A DNA stretch of 64,000 nt from NCBI GenBank assembly GCA_035297145.1, contig DATGZN010000113.1, positions 170,510 through 234,509 of the forward strand, given 5' to 3'. A model generated the notes under the pieces. It ran no database searches. It was given only the letters and a program-made list of their open reading frames with translations, and was not told the DNA's origin. Source of the stretch: QHXW01 sp035297145 (GTDB taxonomy: Bacteria; Acidobacteriota; Terriglobia; Bryobacterales; Bryobacteraceae). Below, piece by piece: positions 44,792 to 52,824 of this stretch. Position 1 is the stretch's first letter, and every line of letters starts with the position of its first letter. The position numbers and the translations under genes are program-made.

Positions 44792-45253
44792 ATGCCCTAC
44801 TGCAGCAGTTGCGGCAACGCAGTAAACCAGGCGGACCAATACTGCGCCAAGTGCGGCCAAAGGCAGCCTGGCGCCGCGGTTCCCCCCGTGGACCCGCTGG
44901 CCGGCATCACGCCGCGCACGGCCTCCATCCTCTGCTACATTCCGGGCGTCGGCTGGATCGCTTCGGTGATCGTGCTCGCAGCCGACAAGTTCCGCAACGA
45001 CAAAACCGTTCGCTTCCACGCCTTTCAGGGCCTCTACCTGTTCGTAGCCTGGCTGATCGTGGAATGGGTGCTCAGCCCCATTTTCCGCGAATTCCATGAA
45101 CCCTTCTTCCGGATCGACAAGCTGCTCCATGTCCTGATCCTGTTTGTCTGGGTGTTCATGATCATCAAGACCAGCCACGAAGAGCGCTACGCCCTGCCCA
45201 TCATCGGCGAGTTGGCGGAGCGGTCGGCGGCGGAGCATCAGACGCGGAGCTGA
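44792..45253 (+). CDS. Zinc-ribbon membrane protein (DUF4870-like)
   Basis: 153 residues. The N-terminal zinc ribbon has C-S-S-C-G-N and C-A-K-C-G-Q. Two or three hydrophobic segments follow, with the DUF4870 pattern S-I-L-C-Y-I-P-G-V-G-W-I-A, then R-F-H-A-F-Q-G-L-Y-L-F. The function is unknown. The gene is alone and is followed at once by the inverted-repeat element at 45298. Confidence 0.82.
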   Translation: MPYCSSCGNAVNQADQYCAKCGQRQPGAAVPPVDPLAGITPRTASILCYIPGVGWIASVIVLAADKFRNDKTVRFHAFQGLYLFVAWLIVEWVLSPIFREFHEPFFRIDKLLHVLILFVWVFMIIKTSHEERYALPIIGELAERSAAEHQTRS

Positions 45254-45320
45254 GTGCGGAGCGGCGCCGGAAAACCTCGGCGCACGAACCACCAAACGGT
45301 AGTGTCTACTGTTGGGGTGG

Positions 45321-45488
45321 TCCGTCTTGGACGCGTTCAGCAAGAAGTGGGAGCATTTGAAAGCAGCCTTGGCGCTACACTTTGCCCACTGCAATTTTTG
45401 CCGGTTTCACGGCACGATCAAGAAGACTCCGGCGATGGCGGCGGGGCTGACTGCGAGGCGATGGGAGTTGGGGGAACTGCTAGCCTAG
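45321..45488 (+). pseudogene. IS transposase C-terminal remnant (IS1-like)
   Basis: One frame reads D-A-F-S-K-K-W-E-H-L-K-A-A-L-A-L-H-F-A-H, then N-F-C-R-F-H-G-T-I and T-P-A-M-A-A-G-L-T, ending W-E-L-G-E-L-L-A and a stop. This is the tail of IS1-type DDE transposases, whose usual form is F-S-K-K-x-E-N ... N-F-C-R-x-H-x-T-L-R-x-T-P-A-M. Everything before it is missing, and the left inverted repeat abuts it. Confidence 0.72.
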
Positions 45489-46068
45489 TGTCTGCCTCGC
45501 TACCCAGCTCGCAAGAATTTAGCCAAAGAGTATACTGACTTCCACTCTTAATTTTCCCGATGACTGAGACTGTATCCCCACGCTGCAAGATTGAAAGACG
45601 TTGATTCATTTTTCTGCCGAACTTAGCGTAGACTGTTACACCACTTGGGCGGCGGGTCTCAAAAATGATGACGGCTCCAAAATCTGTGCTGCTGAGATCA
45701 GCTATTTTGCCGAACACCTTCATCCATTTACCTGTGTAATCTGCATTGAACAAGATTTCAGCCTGGATCGATGTATAATTTTCAAACAGCTTTGTTGGAT
45801 CTTCTGGCACGAAATCCATAATTTGTCTATCGAAGAAATGCGCTGCTACCGCCTGCTTCCGCCAAGAGAGGAAAGAAGCTAAGATGAGCGTAGTCCCCAA
45901 GACTGGCCAAGCTATGTTTGTGGGCACAGACCTGCCAGTGATCAACCCCCATATGGCAAGTCCGGCGAAGATACTGCCTCCAGTCAAGAGAACCTTCCAC
46001 TCATGCCATAGCGCACTGAGATATTGGAGGAAGTCCCGAAGCACTTTGGAAGCATACCCCAGAACCAA
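45418..46068 (-). CDS. Hypothetical membrane protein, passenger of the IS-derived element
   Basis: 216 residues from a TTG. Two hydrophobic segments (I-F-A-G-L-A-I-W-G-L-I at ~35 and V-L-G-T-T-L-I-L-A-S-F at ~56) are followed by a soluble part whose V-I-G-K-I-K-S-G-S-Q-Y-T-L-W-L resembles an OB-fold-like strand pattern. The last ~22 residues are encoded by the antisense of the transposase remnant, so the C-terminal end was created by the fusion. No family is recognised. It is richer in A and T than its neighbours, a sign of transfer. Confidence 0.55.
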   Translation of the reverse strand: MVLGYASKVLRDFLQYLSALWHEWKVLLTGGSIFAGLAIWGLITGRSVPTNIAWPVLGTTLILASFLSWRKQAVAAHFFDRQIMDFVPEDPTKLFENYTSIQAEILFNADYTGKWMKVFGKIADLSSTDFGAVIIFETRRPSGVTVYAKFGRKMNQRLSILQRGDTVSVIGKIKSGSQYTLWLNSCELGSEADTRLAVPPTPIASQSAPPPSPESS

Positions 46069-46076
46069 ACGTTGAA

Positions 46077-46157
46077 TGAATATTTAACCAACGCATCGGT
46101 GGACACTACCACCAACGGACCGTGTTATATTTATTCATTGAAGTGAATATTTAATCA
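46077..46157 (+). promoter_or_regulatory. ARG boxes (ArgR operator) before argC
   Basis: TGAATATTTAATCA at 46144-46157 matches 9 of 10 fixed positions of the ArgR box TGAAT-N4-ATTCA and ends on the A of the argC ATG. A weaker box (ending ATTCA) lies at 46124-46137, 20 bp centre to centre, close to the 21-bp spacing in E. coli. A third half-good box, TGAATATTTAACCA, lies at 46077-46090 inside the element end. Control by arginine and ArgR is inferred; argR is not in the window. Confidence 0.6.
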
Positions 46158-47164
46158 TGAATTATAGTGTCGGCATTGTCGGGTTTCGTGGGTACAGTGG
46201 GGTGGAGCTCGTCACCATCCTGCGCCGGCATCGGCATGTAGAAGCCCTGCTGATGGAGCATCGCAGCGACGTTGCGGGCGATAGCGGGTTGCGGAAACCC
46301 ACGGGCCCGCGGCAGGTGGCGGCGACGGCCGAAGCGGTACGGGACGCGAAGATCGAAATCGTGTTTCTCGCCACGCCGGCGGAGGTTTCCATGGAGTTGG
46401 CGCCGGTGATGCTCGATGCCGGCGCGCGCGTCATCGATATTAGCGGTGCCTTCCGGCTTCGGACTGTCGAGAACTACGCCCGCTGGTATCACGAGCCGCA
46501 CACGCAACCGGCGCTGCTGGCGGAAGCGGTCTACGGGCTGCCGGAGTTTTGCCGCGAGCGCATTCCCGACGCGCGCCTGGTGGCGAATCCAGGTTGCTAC
46601 CCGACGGCGGCGAACCTGGCAATCCGGCCGCTCGTTGACGCCGGGGTGATCGACCGCAACGCCGGCATCGTCTGCGATGCGAAGTCGGGCGTGAGCGGCG
46701 CGGGACGCAAGCCGTCCCTTAAGACCAGCTTCTGCGAGGTCACGGAGAACTTTTCGGCGTACTCGATCTTCACACATCGCCATGTGCCGGAAGTGCTCAT
46801 GGCTTCGGGCCTCGAAGAGCGCGAGCTGAGCTTCACGGCGCAACTGCTGCCGCTCGATCGCGGCATTCTCGAGACCATCTATTTCAGAACGGCGACAAGA
46901 ACGACCGCGGACGACATCCTCGCGATCTACGAGAAGCGCTACCACGACGAGCCCTTCATTCGCCTTTACCAGGCGGGCCGCGTGCCGGACCTGCGCGCTG
47001 TGCAGCGGACCAACTTCTGTGACATCGGCGTGACGCTGGACGAGGCCACCGGCCGGGCCGTGGTAGTGAGCGCCATCGACAACCTCACCAAAGGCGCTGC
47101 CAGCCAAGCCGTGCAAAACATGAACCTGATGCTGGGATTGAAGGAAACGGAAGGCTTGCTGTGA
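46157..47164 (+). CDS. argC: N-acetyl-gamma-glutamyl-phosphate reductase
   Basis: 335 residues. The Rossmann start V-G-I-V-G-F-R-G-Y-S-G-V-E-L and the active-site motif V-A-N-P-G-C-Y-P-T-A (C at ~150) are diagnostic. S-G-V-S-G-A-G-R and H-R-H-V-P-E at ~210 complete the substrate site. It reduces N-acetylglutamyl phosphate to the semialdehyde in arginine synthesis. Its stop overlaps the GTG of argB. Confidence 0.95.
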   Translation: MNYSVGIVGFRGYSGVELVTILRRHRHVEALLMEHRSDVAGDSGLRKPTGPRQVAATAEAVRDAKIEIVFLATPAEVSMELAPVMLDAGARVIDISGAFRLRTVENYARWYHEPHTQPALLAEAVYGLPEFCRERIPDARLVANPGCYPTAANLAIRPLVDAGVIDRNAGIVCDAKSGVSGAGRKPSLKTSFCEVTENFSAYSIFTHRHVPEVLMASGLEERELSFTAQLLPLDRGILETIYFRTATRTTADDILAIYEKRYHDEPFIRLYQAGRVPDLRAVQRTNFCDIGVTLDEATGRAVVVSAIDNLTKGAASQAVQNMNLMLGLKETEGLL

Positions 47165-47958
47165 AAGTGCTAATCAAGCTGGGCGGTACGCTCCTCGATT
47201 CGGCGGAGCTGCGTGCCAGCCTCGCGGCGCAGATCGCGGCTGTAGAGCGGCAGGGCATCGCGGTCACCGTTGTGCACGGCGGCGGCAAGCAGATGACGCG
47301 TTTCCTCGAAGAGCGCGGCGTTTCGAGCCACTTCGTTAATGGCCTGCGCGTGACCACTCCGGAAACCATGGACGCGGTGCTGAAGGTGCTGGCGGGCAGC
47401 GTGAATCAGGAACTGGTCACGGCGTTGATCGCAGCGGGTGCGCGTGCGGTTGGGCTGACGGGCATCGATGGCGGCTTGGTCGAGGCGGAGCAAATGGATC
47501 CCGCGTTGGGTATGGTGGGCCGCGTGGTGCGCGCCAACCCGGAGCTGCTCGATTTGCTCGTGGGCCACGGATTCCTCCCGGTGGTCGCCTGCGTGGCGGG
47601 CGCGCGCGACGGGCGTATGTACAACGTCAACGCCGACCAGATGGCTTCAGCTTGCGCCGCTGGCTGGAGCGCAAACCGGTTAATCTTTTTGACGGACATC
47701 GAAGGCGTGCTCGATGCATCGAAGCGCGTCCAGCCGACGCTAACCGCCGAGGATTGCGAGCGGCTGATCCGCGAGAGCGTGGCCACCGGAGGGATGCAGG
47801 CGAAACTCAACGCGGCAGTGGCGGCGATCGAGCACGGCGTGGACCAGGTTGAGATCGCACCCGGCGCTGCGCCCAACGTCCTCGGCCGTCTGTTTGCCGA
47901 CGAGACCATGGGCACGCGCATCGTGCGCGCCCGCGAACGCGTGGTGTGCCATGATTAG
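47161..47958 (+). CDS. argB: Acetylglutamate kinase
   Basis: 265 residues, GTG start overlapping the argC stop. Motifs are V-L-I-K-L-G-G-T-L-L at the start, V-V-H-G-G-G-K-Q-M at ~38, and V-N-A-D-Q-M-A-S-A, with K-lining residues of the amino-acid kinase fold. It phosphorylates N-acetylglutamate. The end overlaps the acetyltransferase gene by 8 bp, so the three genes are coupled. No N-terminal arginine-sensing helix extension is seen, so feedback control by arginine is less likely. Confidence 0.95.
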   Translation: MKVLIKLGGTLLDSAELRASLAAQIAAVERQGIAVTVVHGGGKQMTRFLEERGVSSHFVNGLRVTTPETMDAVLKVLAGSVNQELVTALIAAGARAVGLTGIDGGLVEAEQMDPALGMVGRVVRANPELLDLLVGHGFLPVVACVAGARDGRMYNVNADQMASACAAGWSANRLIFLTDIEGVLDASKRVQPTLTAEDCERLIRESVATGGMQAKLNAAVAAIEHGVDQVEIAPGAAPNVLGRLFADETMGTRIVRARERVVCHD

Positions 47959-48526
47959 CGCCTTGACCGCCGACTTTGTCCGCGAAGAGTCGCACGCAGT
48001 TGGGCCACTCGAACTCCGCAAGGCGAGGATGTCCGATATCCCGGATTTGCTCGACCTGATCAATGGCTACGCCGCCCGCGGTATCATGCTGCCGCGCACC
48101 GAGCTCGAAATCTCCGAGAGCATTCGCGATTTTTCGGTGGTACTCGCCGGCGGCGGTCTCGTCGGCTGCGGAGCGTTGCACTTCTACTCGCCGGTTGTTG
48201 GTGAGATTCGTTCGCTCGCGGTACGGGAAGACGCCAAGACTCATGGAGTCGGCCGCCAGTTAGTCGAAACACTTGTGAACGAAGCTACCGAATTTTCGTT
48301 GTCTTGCGTTTTTGCGTTTACTTACGTCGCGGATTTTTTTCGGAAATTGAGCTTCGACGAAGTGGAGCGCGGTGCCCTGCCGCTCAAAGTCTGGAAGGAT
48401 TGTCTGCGCTGCCCCAAGTTCCAATCGTGCGACGAAATCGCCGTGATGCGGGTACTGAGACGTGATAAGTGGGTAGTTTTTCCACCCAAATGGGGGTACG
48501 GCACATCTCCTGGAAGAGGGGAGTGA
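47951..48526 (+). CDS. Amino-acid N-acetyltransferase (short GNAT type)
   Basis: 191 residues. The GNAT fold is visible with L-E-L-R-K-A-R-M-S-D at ~20, the acetyl-CoA loop V-G-R-Q-L-V-E-T-L at ~98 preceded by I-R-S-L-A-V-R-E, and the C-rich C-L-R-C-P-K-F-Q-S-C-D-E near the end. The pattern matches the short ArgA/S-NAGS group. It is placed last in the argC-argB operon and probably makes N-acetylglutamate, the first step. The ATG at 47951 is chosen because upstream in-frame residues lie inside argB. Confidence 0.85.
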   Translation: MISALTADFVREESHAVGPLELRKARMSDIPDLLDLINGYAARGIMLPRTELEISESIRDFSVVLAGGGLVGCGALHFYSPVVGEIRSLAVREDAKTHGVGRQLVETLVNEATEFSLSCVFAFTYVADFFRKLSFDEVERGALPLKVWKDCLRCPKFQSCDEIAVMRVLRRDKWVVFPPKWGYGTSPGRGE

Positions 48527-48650
48527 GAGCATCATCTTTCCGATCATTCGCAAACAATAGTGCCGCGTGTTGTTTTTCACCATACATCTGCTCCCCCGCG
48601 CAAGCGTTATCCCCATCCTCAAATAAACGCACGAAATCCCTGAGAAATGT

Positions 48651-48680
48651 TTTTCCGTCCGGTGACTACTTCCCTATAAT
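48651..48680 (+). promoter_or_regulatory. Promoter with consensus -10 for the molybdopterin-binding-domain gene
   Basis: TATAAT at 48675-48680 is a perfect -10, with TTTTCC 18 bp upstream as a weak -35. Transcription would begin near 48687, giving a leader of about 60 nt. The rest of the 220-bp gap after the acetyltransferase gene (48527-48650) shows nothing recognisable. Confidence 0.45.
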
Positions 48681-48691
48681 TGGGCAGCTAA

Positions 48692-48740
48692 ACGAGTGTG
48701 TCCGGGAAAGGTGAAAGTCGCGCACTCACCGCAAAGGGGA
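48692..48740 (+). promoter_or_regulatory. Possible structured leader RNA
   Basis: GAGTGTGT and GCGCACTC can pair over eight positions (two G-U) in the leader before the gene at 48747. GGTGA in the loop could instead pair with TCACC just after the stem, giving a mutually exclusive or pseudoknotted fold. I could not match it to a known riboswitch class, including the Moco motif. Confidence 0.3.
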
Positions 48741-48746
48741 TAGTCC

Positions 48747-49718
48747 ATGAAGGCACAGACTGTTGACGTAAAGATCTCGACGGGCCGCATACTTTGTTGC
48801 ACGGTCTTCCGTCCGGGCGGAAAGAAACTGCTGGCCAAAGGACACGTGATTAGCGAGGACGACATCCGCATCCTCGAATCGGAAGGCATGGACAAGGTCT
48901 GGGTCACGGAGCTGGAGGACGGCGAGGTGGCCGAGGACGACGCGGTCTCGTTGGTGGCCGGCGACATGGGGTGCGGCTGCTACGAAATCCATCCGGCGGC
49001 CGGCGGCAGGGCCAACCTGATCGCCACAGAAAACTGCTGTGTCCTGGTAGACGACGAACTGCTGCGCCAGATCAACTGCACGGCGAGCGTGGTGATCGCG
49101 ACCTCGCTCAACTTCAGTTTTGCAGTCGCCAGCCAGCGCATCGCCACGATAAAAAGCGCACCTTTCGCGGTGGCGCAGGATCAACTGGAGGCCATCGGCG
49201 GCATGCTGCGCGAACGCGGACCCATCATTCAGGCCCGGCCGGTGCGGAGTCCAACGATCGGCGTTTTGTACTGCGACCCGCTCAACGGCGAACGCGCGCG
49301 GCAGCTCTTCGAGAACATCACCAAGCAGCGCCTGGAGCACTTCGGGTTGAGTCCCAGCTTTGCGCTTTCCTGCGTGGAAGACGAAGGTTCGGTCAGCCGC
49401 TCGTTGCAGCACCTGTTGCGCTCCAAGCCCGCGTTGATCCTGATCGCCTCCACTACGGCGCCAGCTGGTCCGGAGGATGTGGTGGGCCGGGCCATGGTGC
49501 GTGTGGGTGCGCAGATCGAACGTTTTCTTGCCCCGGTTGAGCCGGGCAACCTGTTGCTCCTGGCTTACAAAGATGATGTCCCGATGATGTCCGCACCGGG
49601 CTGCTTCCGGTCGGCCAAACCCAACGTCGTCGACTTGATCCTGCCACCGCTGCTCGCGCGGTACCGGATTACGAGCTGGGAAGTCGGCTGCCTCGGCCAC
49701 GGCGGGCTGCTGGGCTGA
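48747..49718 (+). CDS. Molybdopterin-binding-domain protein (MoCF/MoeA-like)
   Basis: 323 residues. The first part (I-S-E-D-D-I-R-I-L-E-S-E-G at ~36, then L-E-D-G-E-V-A-E-D) and the second (G-R-P... replaced by S-P-T-I-G-V-L-Y-C-D-P-L at ~168 and I-A-S-T-T-A-P-A-G-P-E-D-V at ~235) follow the MoeA/MogA molybdopterin-binding fold with T-x-A-x-G-x-x-D. It lacks the full MoeA length of ~400. It may work in Mo-cofactor insertion or bind the cofactor of a selenium- or molybdenum-dependent hydroxylase. No other mo genes are nearby. Confidence 0.7.
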   Translation: MKAQTVDVKISTGRILCCTVFRPGGKKLLAKGHVISEDDIRILESEGMDKVWVTELEDGEVAEDDAVSLVAGDMGCGCYEIHPAAGGRANLIATENCCVLVDDELLRQINCTASVVIATSLNFSFAVASQRIATIKSAPFAVAQDQLEAIGGMLRERGPIIQARPVRSPTIGVLYCDPLNGERARQLFENITKQRLEHFGLSPSFALSCVEDEGSVSRSLQHLLRSKPALILIASTTAPAGPEDVVGRAMVRVGAQIERFLAPVEPGNLLLLAYKDDVPMMSAPGCFRSAKPNVVDLILPPLLARYRITSWEVGCLGHGGLLG

Positions 49719-49731
49719 GAAACACGAACGA

Positions 49732-49762
49732 CTTCACCGCAGAGACGCGAAGACGCTGAGGC
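49732..49762. repeat. Dispersed intergenic repeat fragment
   Basis: CTTCACCGCAGAGACGCGAA followed by GACGCTGAGG is, read in reverse, the sequence 'CGTCTTCGCGTCTCTGCGG' that recurs between genes in many unrelated bacterial genomes. It appears once in the window. Recognition is from recall, not from a search. Confidence 0.4.
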
Positions 49763-49784
49763 AAAAACAGCTATGCGTCCCCAT

Positions 49785-50633
49785 TTACGCTAGCGCCGCC
49801 TTGCAGTAATCCAGACACTTGCGCACTTCCGCCACCGTGTCGGCACCTTCGTATTCGTATTCGATGTTTGCCGGAATCTTGTATTTTTTGGTCTCCAGTA
49901 ATTGAAGCACCGGTTTGATAGGAGTCTCGCCCTGTCCGAACGGCACGTTCGGGCCGTGGTTGCTTTTTCGATCCTTGATGTGCAGCGTCACGATGCGGTC
50001 GTGATGCTTGTTAATGAAATCGACCGGATCGTAGCCCGCGGCGAAGAAGTGGCCGATGTCCAGATTCACATTGATGTACTCGGAACGGCCGGCCATGGCC
50101 TTCTCAAATGACTCAGGCGTAGAGAATTCATTGGGATCCTTGGTGTCGTCGTGGCCATGAAATCCCACTTTGATTTTCGCTTTCCGGGCTTCGCGATCCA
50201 CGCGGTCGACCACGGAGAGCGTCGCAGACGCGGTAATAATCCCCACGCCCAAAGCCTTCGCCATCTCGAAACCGCGAGCGATCTCCTCATTACTGTAATC
50301 GTCGCGGAAGCTGTAGTTGTAGGCATAGAGCAGGACGCCGGCATCATCGAACTTCTTGCGGATACCGTGGAAGTGGTCCATCGAAACGGTGGTGCGCCAC
50401 GTGCGAAGCTCTCCACGGCTCATCTGCGGCTCCACGTGGCCATCGAACAGCTCGCATTCGCCGAGGCCTATCTCGGCCATGGCTTTGATCGCGTCATCGA
50501 GCGAGCGATCGCGAAAGCTGTAAGACTGCACGCCCAACTGCACACCGTGCACCTTGGAGTCGATGTTCGCTAGAGCCGATGCCGCCGGTAGCGCCGCCAG
50601 CGCAAGCTTTGAGAATTCTCTTCGTGAATACAT
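49785..50633 (-). CDS. Tat-exported sugar phosphate isomerase/epimerase-like protein
   Basis: 282 residues. The start S-R-R-E-F-S-K-L-A-L-A-A-L is a twin-arginine signal. The xylose-isomerase-like barrel shows Q-S-Y-S-F-R-D at ~36, G-L-G-E-C-E-L-F-D-G-H at ~57, H-G-H-D-D at ~150, N-L-D-I-G-H-F-F-A-A-G at ~190 and H-I-K-D-R-K at ~215. It is a third relative of the two at 13.6-15.4 kb but is not in their operon. It follows the barrel-FGE fusion gene closely (15 bp) on the same strand, so the two may act together on an exported carbohydrate. Confidence 0.85.
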   Translation of the reverse strand: MYSRREFSKLALAALPAASALANIDSKVHGVQLGVQSYSFRDRSLDDAIKAMAEIGLGECELFDGHVEPQMSRGELRTWRTTVSMDHFHGIRKKFDDAGVLLYAYNYSFRDDYSNEEIARGFEMAKALGVGIITASATLSVVDRVDREARKAKIKVGFHGHDDTKDPNEFSTPESFEKAMAGRSEYINVNLDIGHFFAAGYDPVDFINKHHDRIVTLHIKDRKSNHGPNVPFGQGETPIKPVLQLLETKKYKIPANIEYEYEGADTVAEVRKCLDYCKAALA

Positions 50634-50648
50634 AAGCCGGAGTGTACC

Positions 50649-52751
50649 TCACTCGGCGTCCACAGCGCAGCGGAAGCCCACCGCGGCCGAGCGGTCCTTG
50701 CCCGGCGACATGAGCAGGTATTTGCCGTGCTCCTGCAGTTTGTACGCTTGTGGGAAGTACCAGTGCGAACCCTGCGGCTGATAATAGCTGCCACCGCGCA
50801 GAATACCGGCGCGCGTGTGCTCGTCGACATACTCATCAGTCCACTGCCAAACGTTGCCGACCAGATCTTCCACACCGAATGGGCTCGCTGCGCGCGGATG
50901 AGCCGCCACGTCATCGGGTCCGCGCATCACGTGGCGCGTATCCGCCAACGGAACGGCTGAGGCGTCCCATTGTGTGCCCCAAGGATAGGTGCGACCGTCC
51001 GCACCTCCAGCCGCGTACTGCCATTCCCACTCGTGCGGAAGCCGCTTGCCCGCCCATTTCGCGTAAACGCGCGCGTCTTCGAGCGACACCCAGGTAACCG
51101 GTTTGTCGGCCCAGCCCTGCGGGTACGATCCGGAAGTCCAATCCTTCAAGAAATTGTGGTCGTCGCGCGGTTGGTAGTGAGTGGCATCCAGGAACTTCTT
51201 GAAGTCGGCATTCGTCACCGGATAGCGATCGATCCAGAACGATTTGATCTCCAAAGTCTTCAAGTGATGGCGGCGCGGCGAATCCTCCCAGGGATATTGC
51301 ACGTCCACGCCGATATCGTTCTCGCCTTCGATCTCGATTCCGGAAACCCGAAACTCGAACTGCCCCGCCGGGACTTGCACCATTGCAGGCGGCGCGCTGC
51401 GTGCCGGCTTGGTAGGCTCGATACCCACAATCTGCTGCGGCAGGAAAGTCCACTCACGCGAATAAGTGGAAAGCGGCGTGCGCGCGAGCTGATGCATGCC
51501 CGCCAGGAATTTCTCGAGCGCCGCATCTGTCTCTGTGGCGGCCAGGACACCGCCGAAACCGTGCGGCTCCATCTCGAAGCTCAACACAGCGCGCCCATCG
51601 CGTAACTCGGGGTGAAGTTCCACGCCGTTCCAGACGTCGAAGTAACGGACGCCCGCGGCTTGCGGCAGCTCGATCTGCCGGCCCGAGAGACTGTATTCGT
51701 TGCGGTTCACCACCGTCCACAACGTGCGGCCATTGCGCGAGAACTTGCTTGCGAATGCGCCATATTGCAGGGTAGGCGTGTGCGGCTCCCAGTCCGCGCT
51801 TATCACGAGATCGGCGAATTCCCGCTCGACGCGGGCCGTACGGCGCAAAGCCTCGGCATCGCGCGGCGTGATCTGGTTCCAGATGCCCCAGATGTTCTCC
51901 CAGCTCTCGAAGCCCACTCCGTTGAAGTAAGCGTATTGCAGGTCGTCGGCTTTGTCGCGCCCCCAGCGCCGGCACACGTTCACCATGTGCCGCGGCTCCA
52001 GCCATTTGAACTTGCTGATGCTGGGGACGAAGGGATACTCCCAATAACCCCATGCCTGTTGATTCCAGGCCAGCCGCTCCTCATCGCCGCGATAAACCTC
52101 GGGCTCGAAAACCAGCGGATGCCCGGTGGCATCGGAGGCGTCGCGGAAAGCGCGCGGCATCCCGTTGAACGTGTCGCCGTTGACGCCGTCCGCTCCGATC
52201 TCCGCCATCAAACGCGCTGTCGCCACCCAGTTGGGAGCGCCTTCATCGCGAGTCCCCTGCTCCCAGGGCATTACCGGGAAAAACACACGCACGCCGCGCC
52301 GGTGGAAGTCGGCGACCATCTGTTTCAGGCCGGCAACGCCGCCGGGCATGTCGCGCGTAAGGTCGTACTGATTGCGATTGTCGATCCCTACATTCGGATA
52401 CACCGGCCAGATCAATACGCTGTCGATTCCGCCGTAGCGTGTCTCGAGATCATCGAGGTAACGATCCACGGTGTACTTGCTGGCGACCGGATCGTAGAAG
52501 TAGCGCTCTTCTACCATCATCTGCGGCTGAATAAAGTCGCGTTGTGACCAGGCAAGCTCCGGACGATCGTATTCTTTGCCGTTGTAGCCGATGCGAATGC
52601 GCTTTTCGTCGCGCCAATGGCGGACGTCATCGAGCCAGGCCGCCCAGTCGGCGGGCGTAGGCGGGCCCGGAATCTGGTCGTTCTTGGGCGGGTAGCGCAC
52701 GTCCTGGGCACACAGCGTCAGAGTGAAAACAAGAGCAGCGGCGGCTCGCAT
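50649..52751 (-). CDS. Exported fusion of a glycosidase-like TIM barrel and an FGE/sulfatase-modifying domain
   Basis: 700 residues with a signal peptide ending C-A-Q. Residues ~20-390 look like a carbohydrate-active barrel: S-V-L-I-W-P-V-Y-P-N-V-G-I-D at ~108, G-V-R-V-F-F-P-V-M-P-W at ~150, I-G-A-D-G-V-N-G-D-T at ~184 and a beta-sandwich after it. Residues ~440-700 are an FGE-sulfatase (SUMF1) fold: V-P-A-G-Q-F-E-F, S-F-W-I-D-R-Y-P-V-T-N-A-D, P-V-T-W-V-S-L-E-D-A, R-L-P-H-E-W-E-W, D-L-V-G-N-V-W-Q-W and L-R-G-G-S-Y. The copper-ligating cysteine pair of true FGE is not evident, so a binding or other role is possible. Confidence 0.75.
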   Translation of the reverse strand: MRAAAALVFTLTLCAQDVRYPPKNDQIPGPPTPADWAAWLDDVRHWRDEKRIRIGYNGKEYDRPELAWSQRDFIQPQMMVEERYFYDPVASKYTVDRYLDDLETRYGGIDSVLIWPVYPNVGIDNRNQYDLTRDMPGGVAGLKQMVADFHRRGVRVFFPVMPWEQGTRDEGAPNWVATARLMAEIGADGVNGDTFNGMPRAFRDASDATGHPLVFEPEVYRGDEERLAWNQQAWGYWEYPFVPSISKFKWLEPRHMVNVCRRWGRDKADDLQYAYFNGVGFESWENIWGIWNQITPRDAEALRRTARVEREFADLVISADWEPHTPTLQYGAFASKFSRNGRTLWTVVNRNEYSLSGRQIELPQAAGVRYFDVWNGVELHPELRDGRAVLSFEMEPHGFGGVLAATETDAALEKFLAGMHQLARTPLSTYSREWTFLPQQIVGIEPTKPARSAPPAMVQVPAGQFEFRVSGIEIEGENDIGVDVQYPWEDSPRRHHLKTLEIKSFWIDRYPVTNADFKKFLDATHYQPRDDHNFLKDWTSGSYPQGWADKPVTWVSLEDARVYAKWAGKRLPHEWEWQYAAGGADGRTYPWGTQWDASAVPLADTRHVMRGPDDVAAHPRAASPFGVEDLVGNVWQWTDEYVDEHTRAGILRGGSYYQPQGSHWYFPQAYKLQEHGKYLLMSPGKDRSAAVGFRCAVDAE

Positions 52752-52824
52752 AGGAGAACCATAATAAACCCGGCTGAGGCAGCGTAGATTGCCGGAGCCG
52801 CCGAGCCGGCGTTAATCTAAAACC

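Larger units (their letters stand above)
45298..46110. mobile_element. 813-bp IS-derived element with terminal inverted repeats and a passenger ORF
   Basis: The left end GGTAGTGTCTACTGTTGGG (45298-45316) and the inverse of the right end (46092-46110), GGTAGTGTCCACCGATGCG, match at 15 of 19 positions. Inside are the last ~55 codons of an IS transposase and one opposite-strand gene. The inner part is visibly richer in A and T than the flanking genes. Flanks share only A-C-C-A-A-C-like bases, so no clean target duplication is evident. It looks like an internally deleted IS that carries or trapped a foreign gene. Confidence 0.55.

Noticed and set aside
48692..48746. Known Moco riboswitch
   Set aside because: The leader is too short and the conserved Moco elements could not be placed, so only a generic structured leader is listed.
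48726..49700. 324-codon antisense frame over the molybdopterin-binding-domain gene
   Set aside because: No family motifs, and rich in H, R and A as expected from antisense of GC-rich coding DNA.
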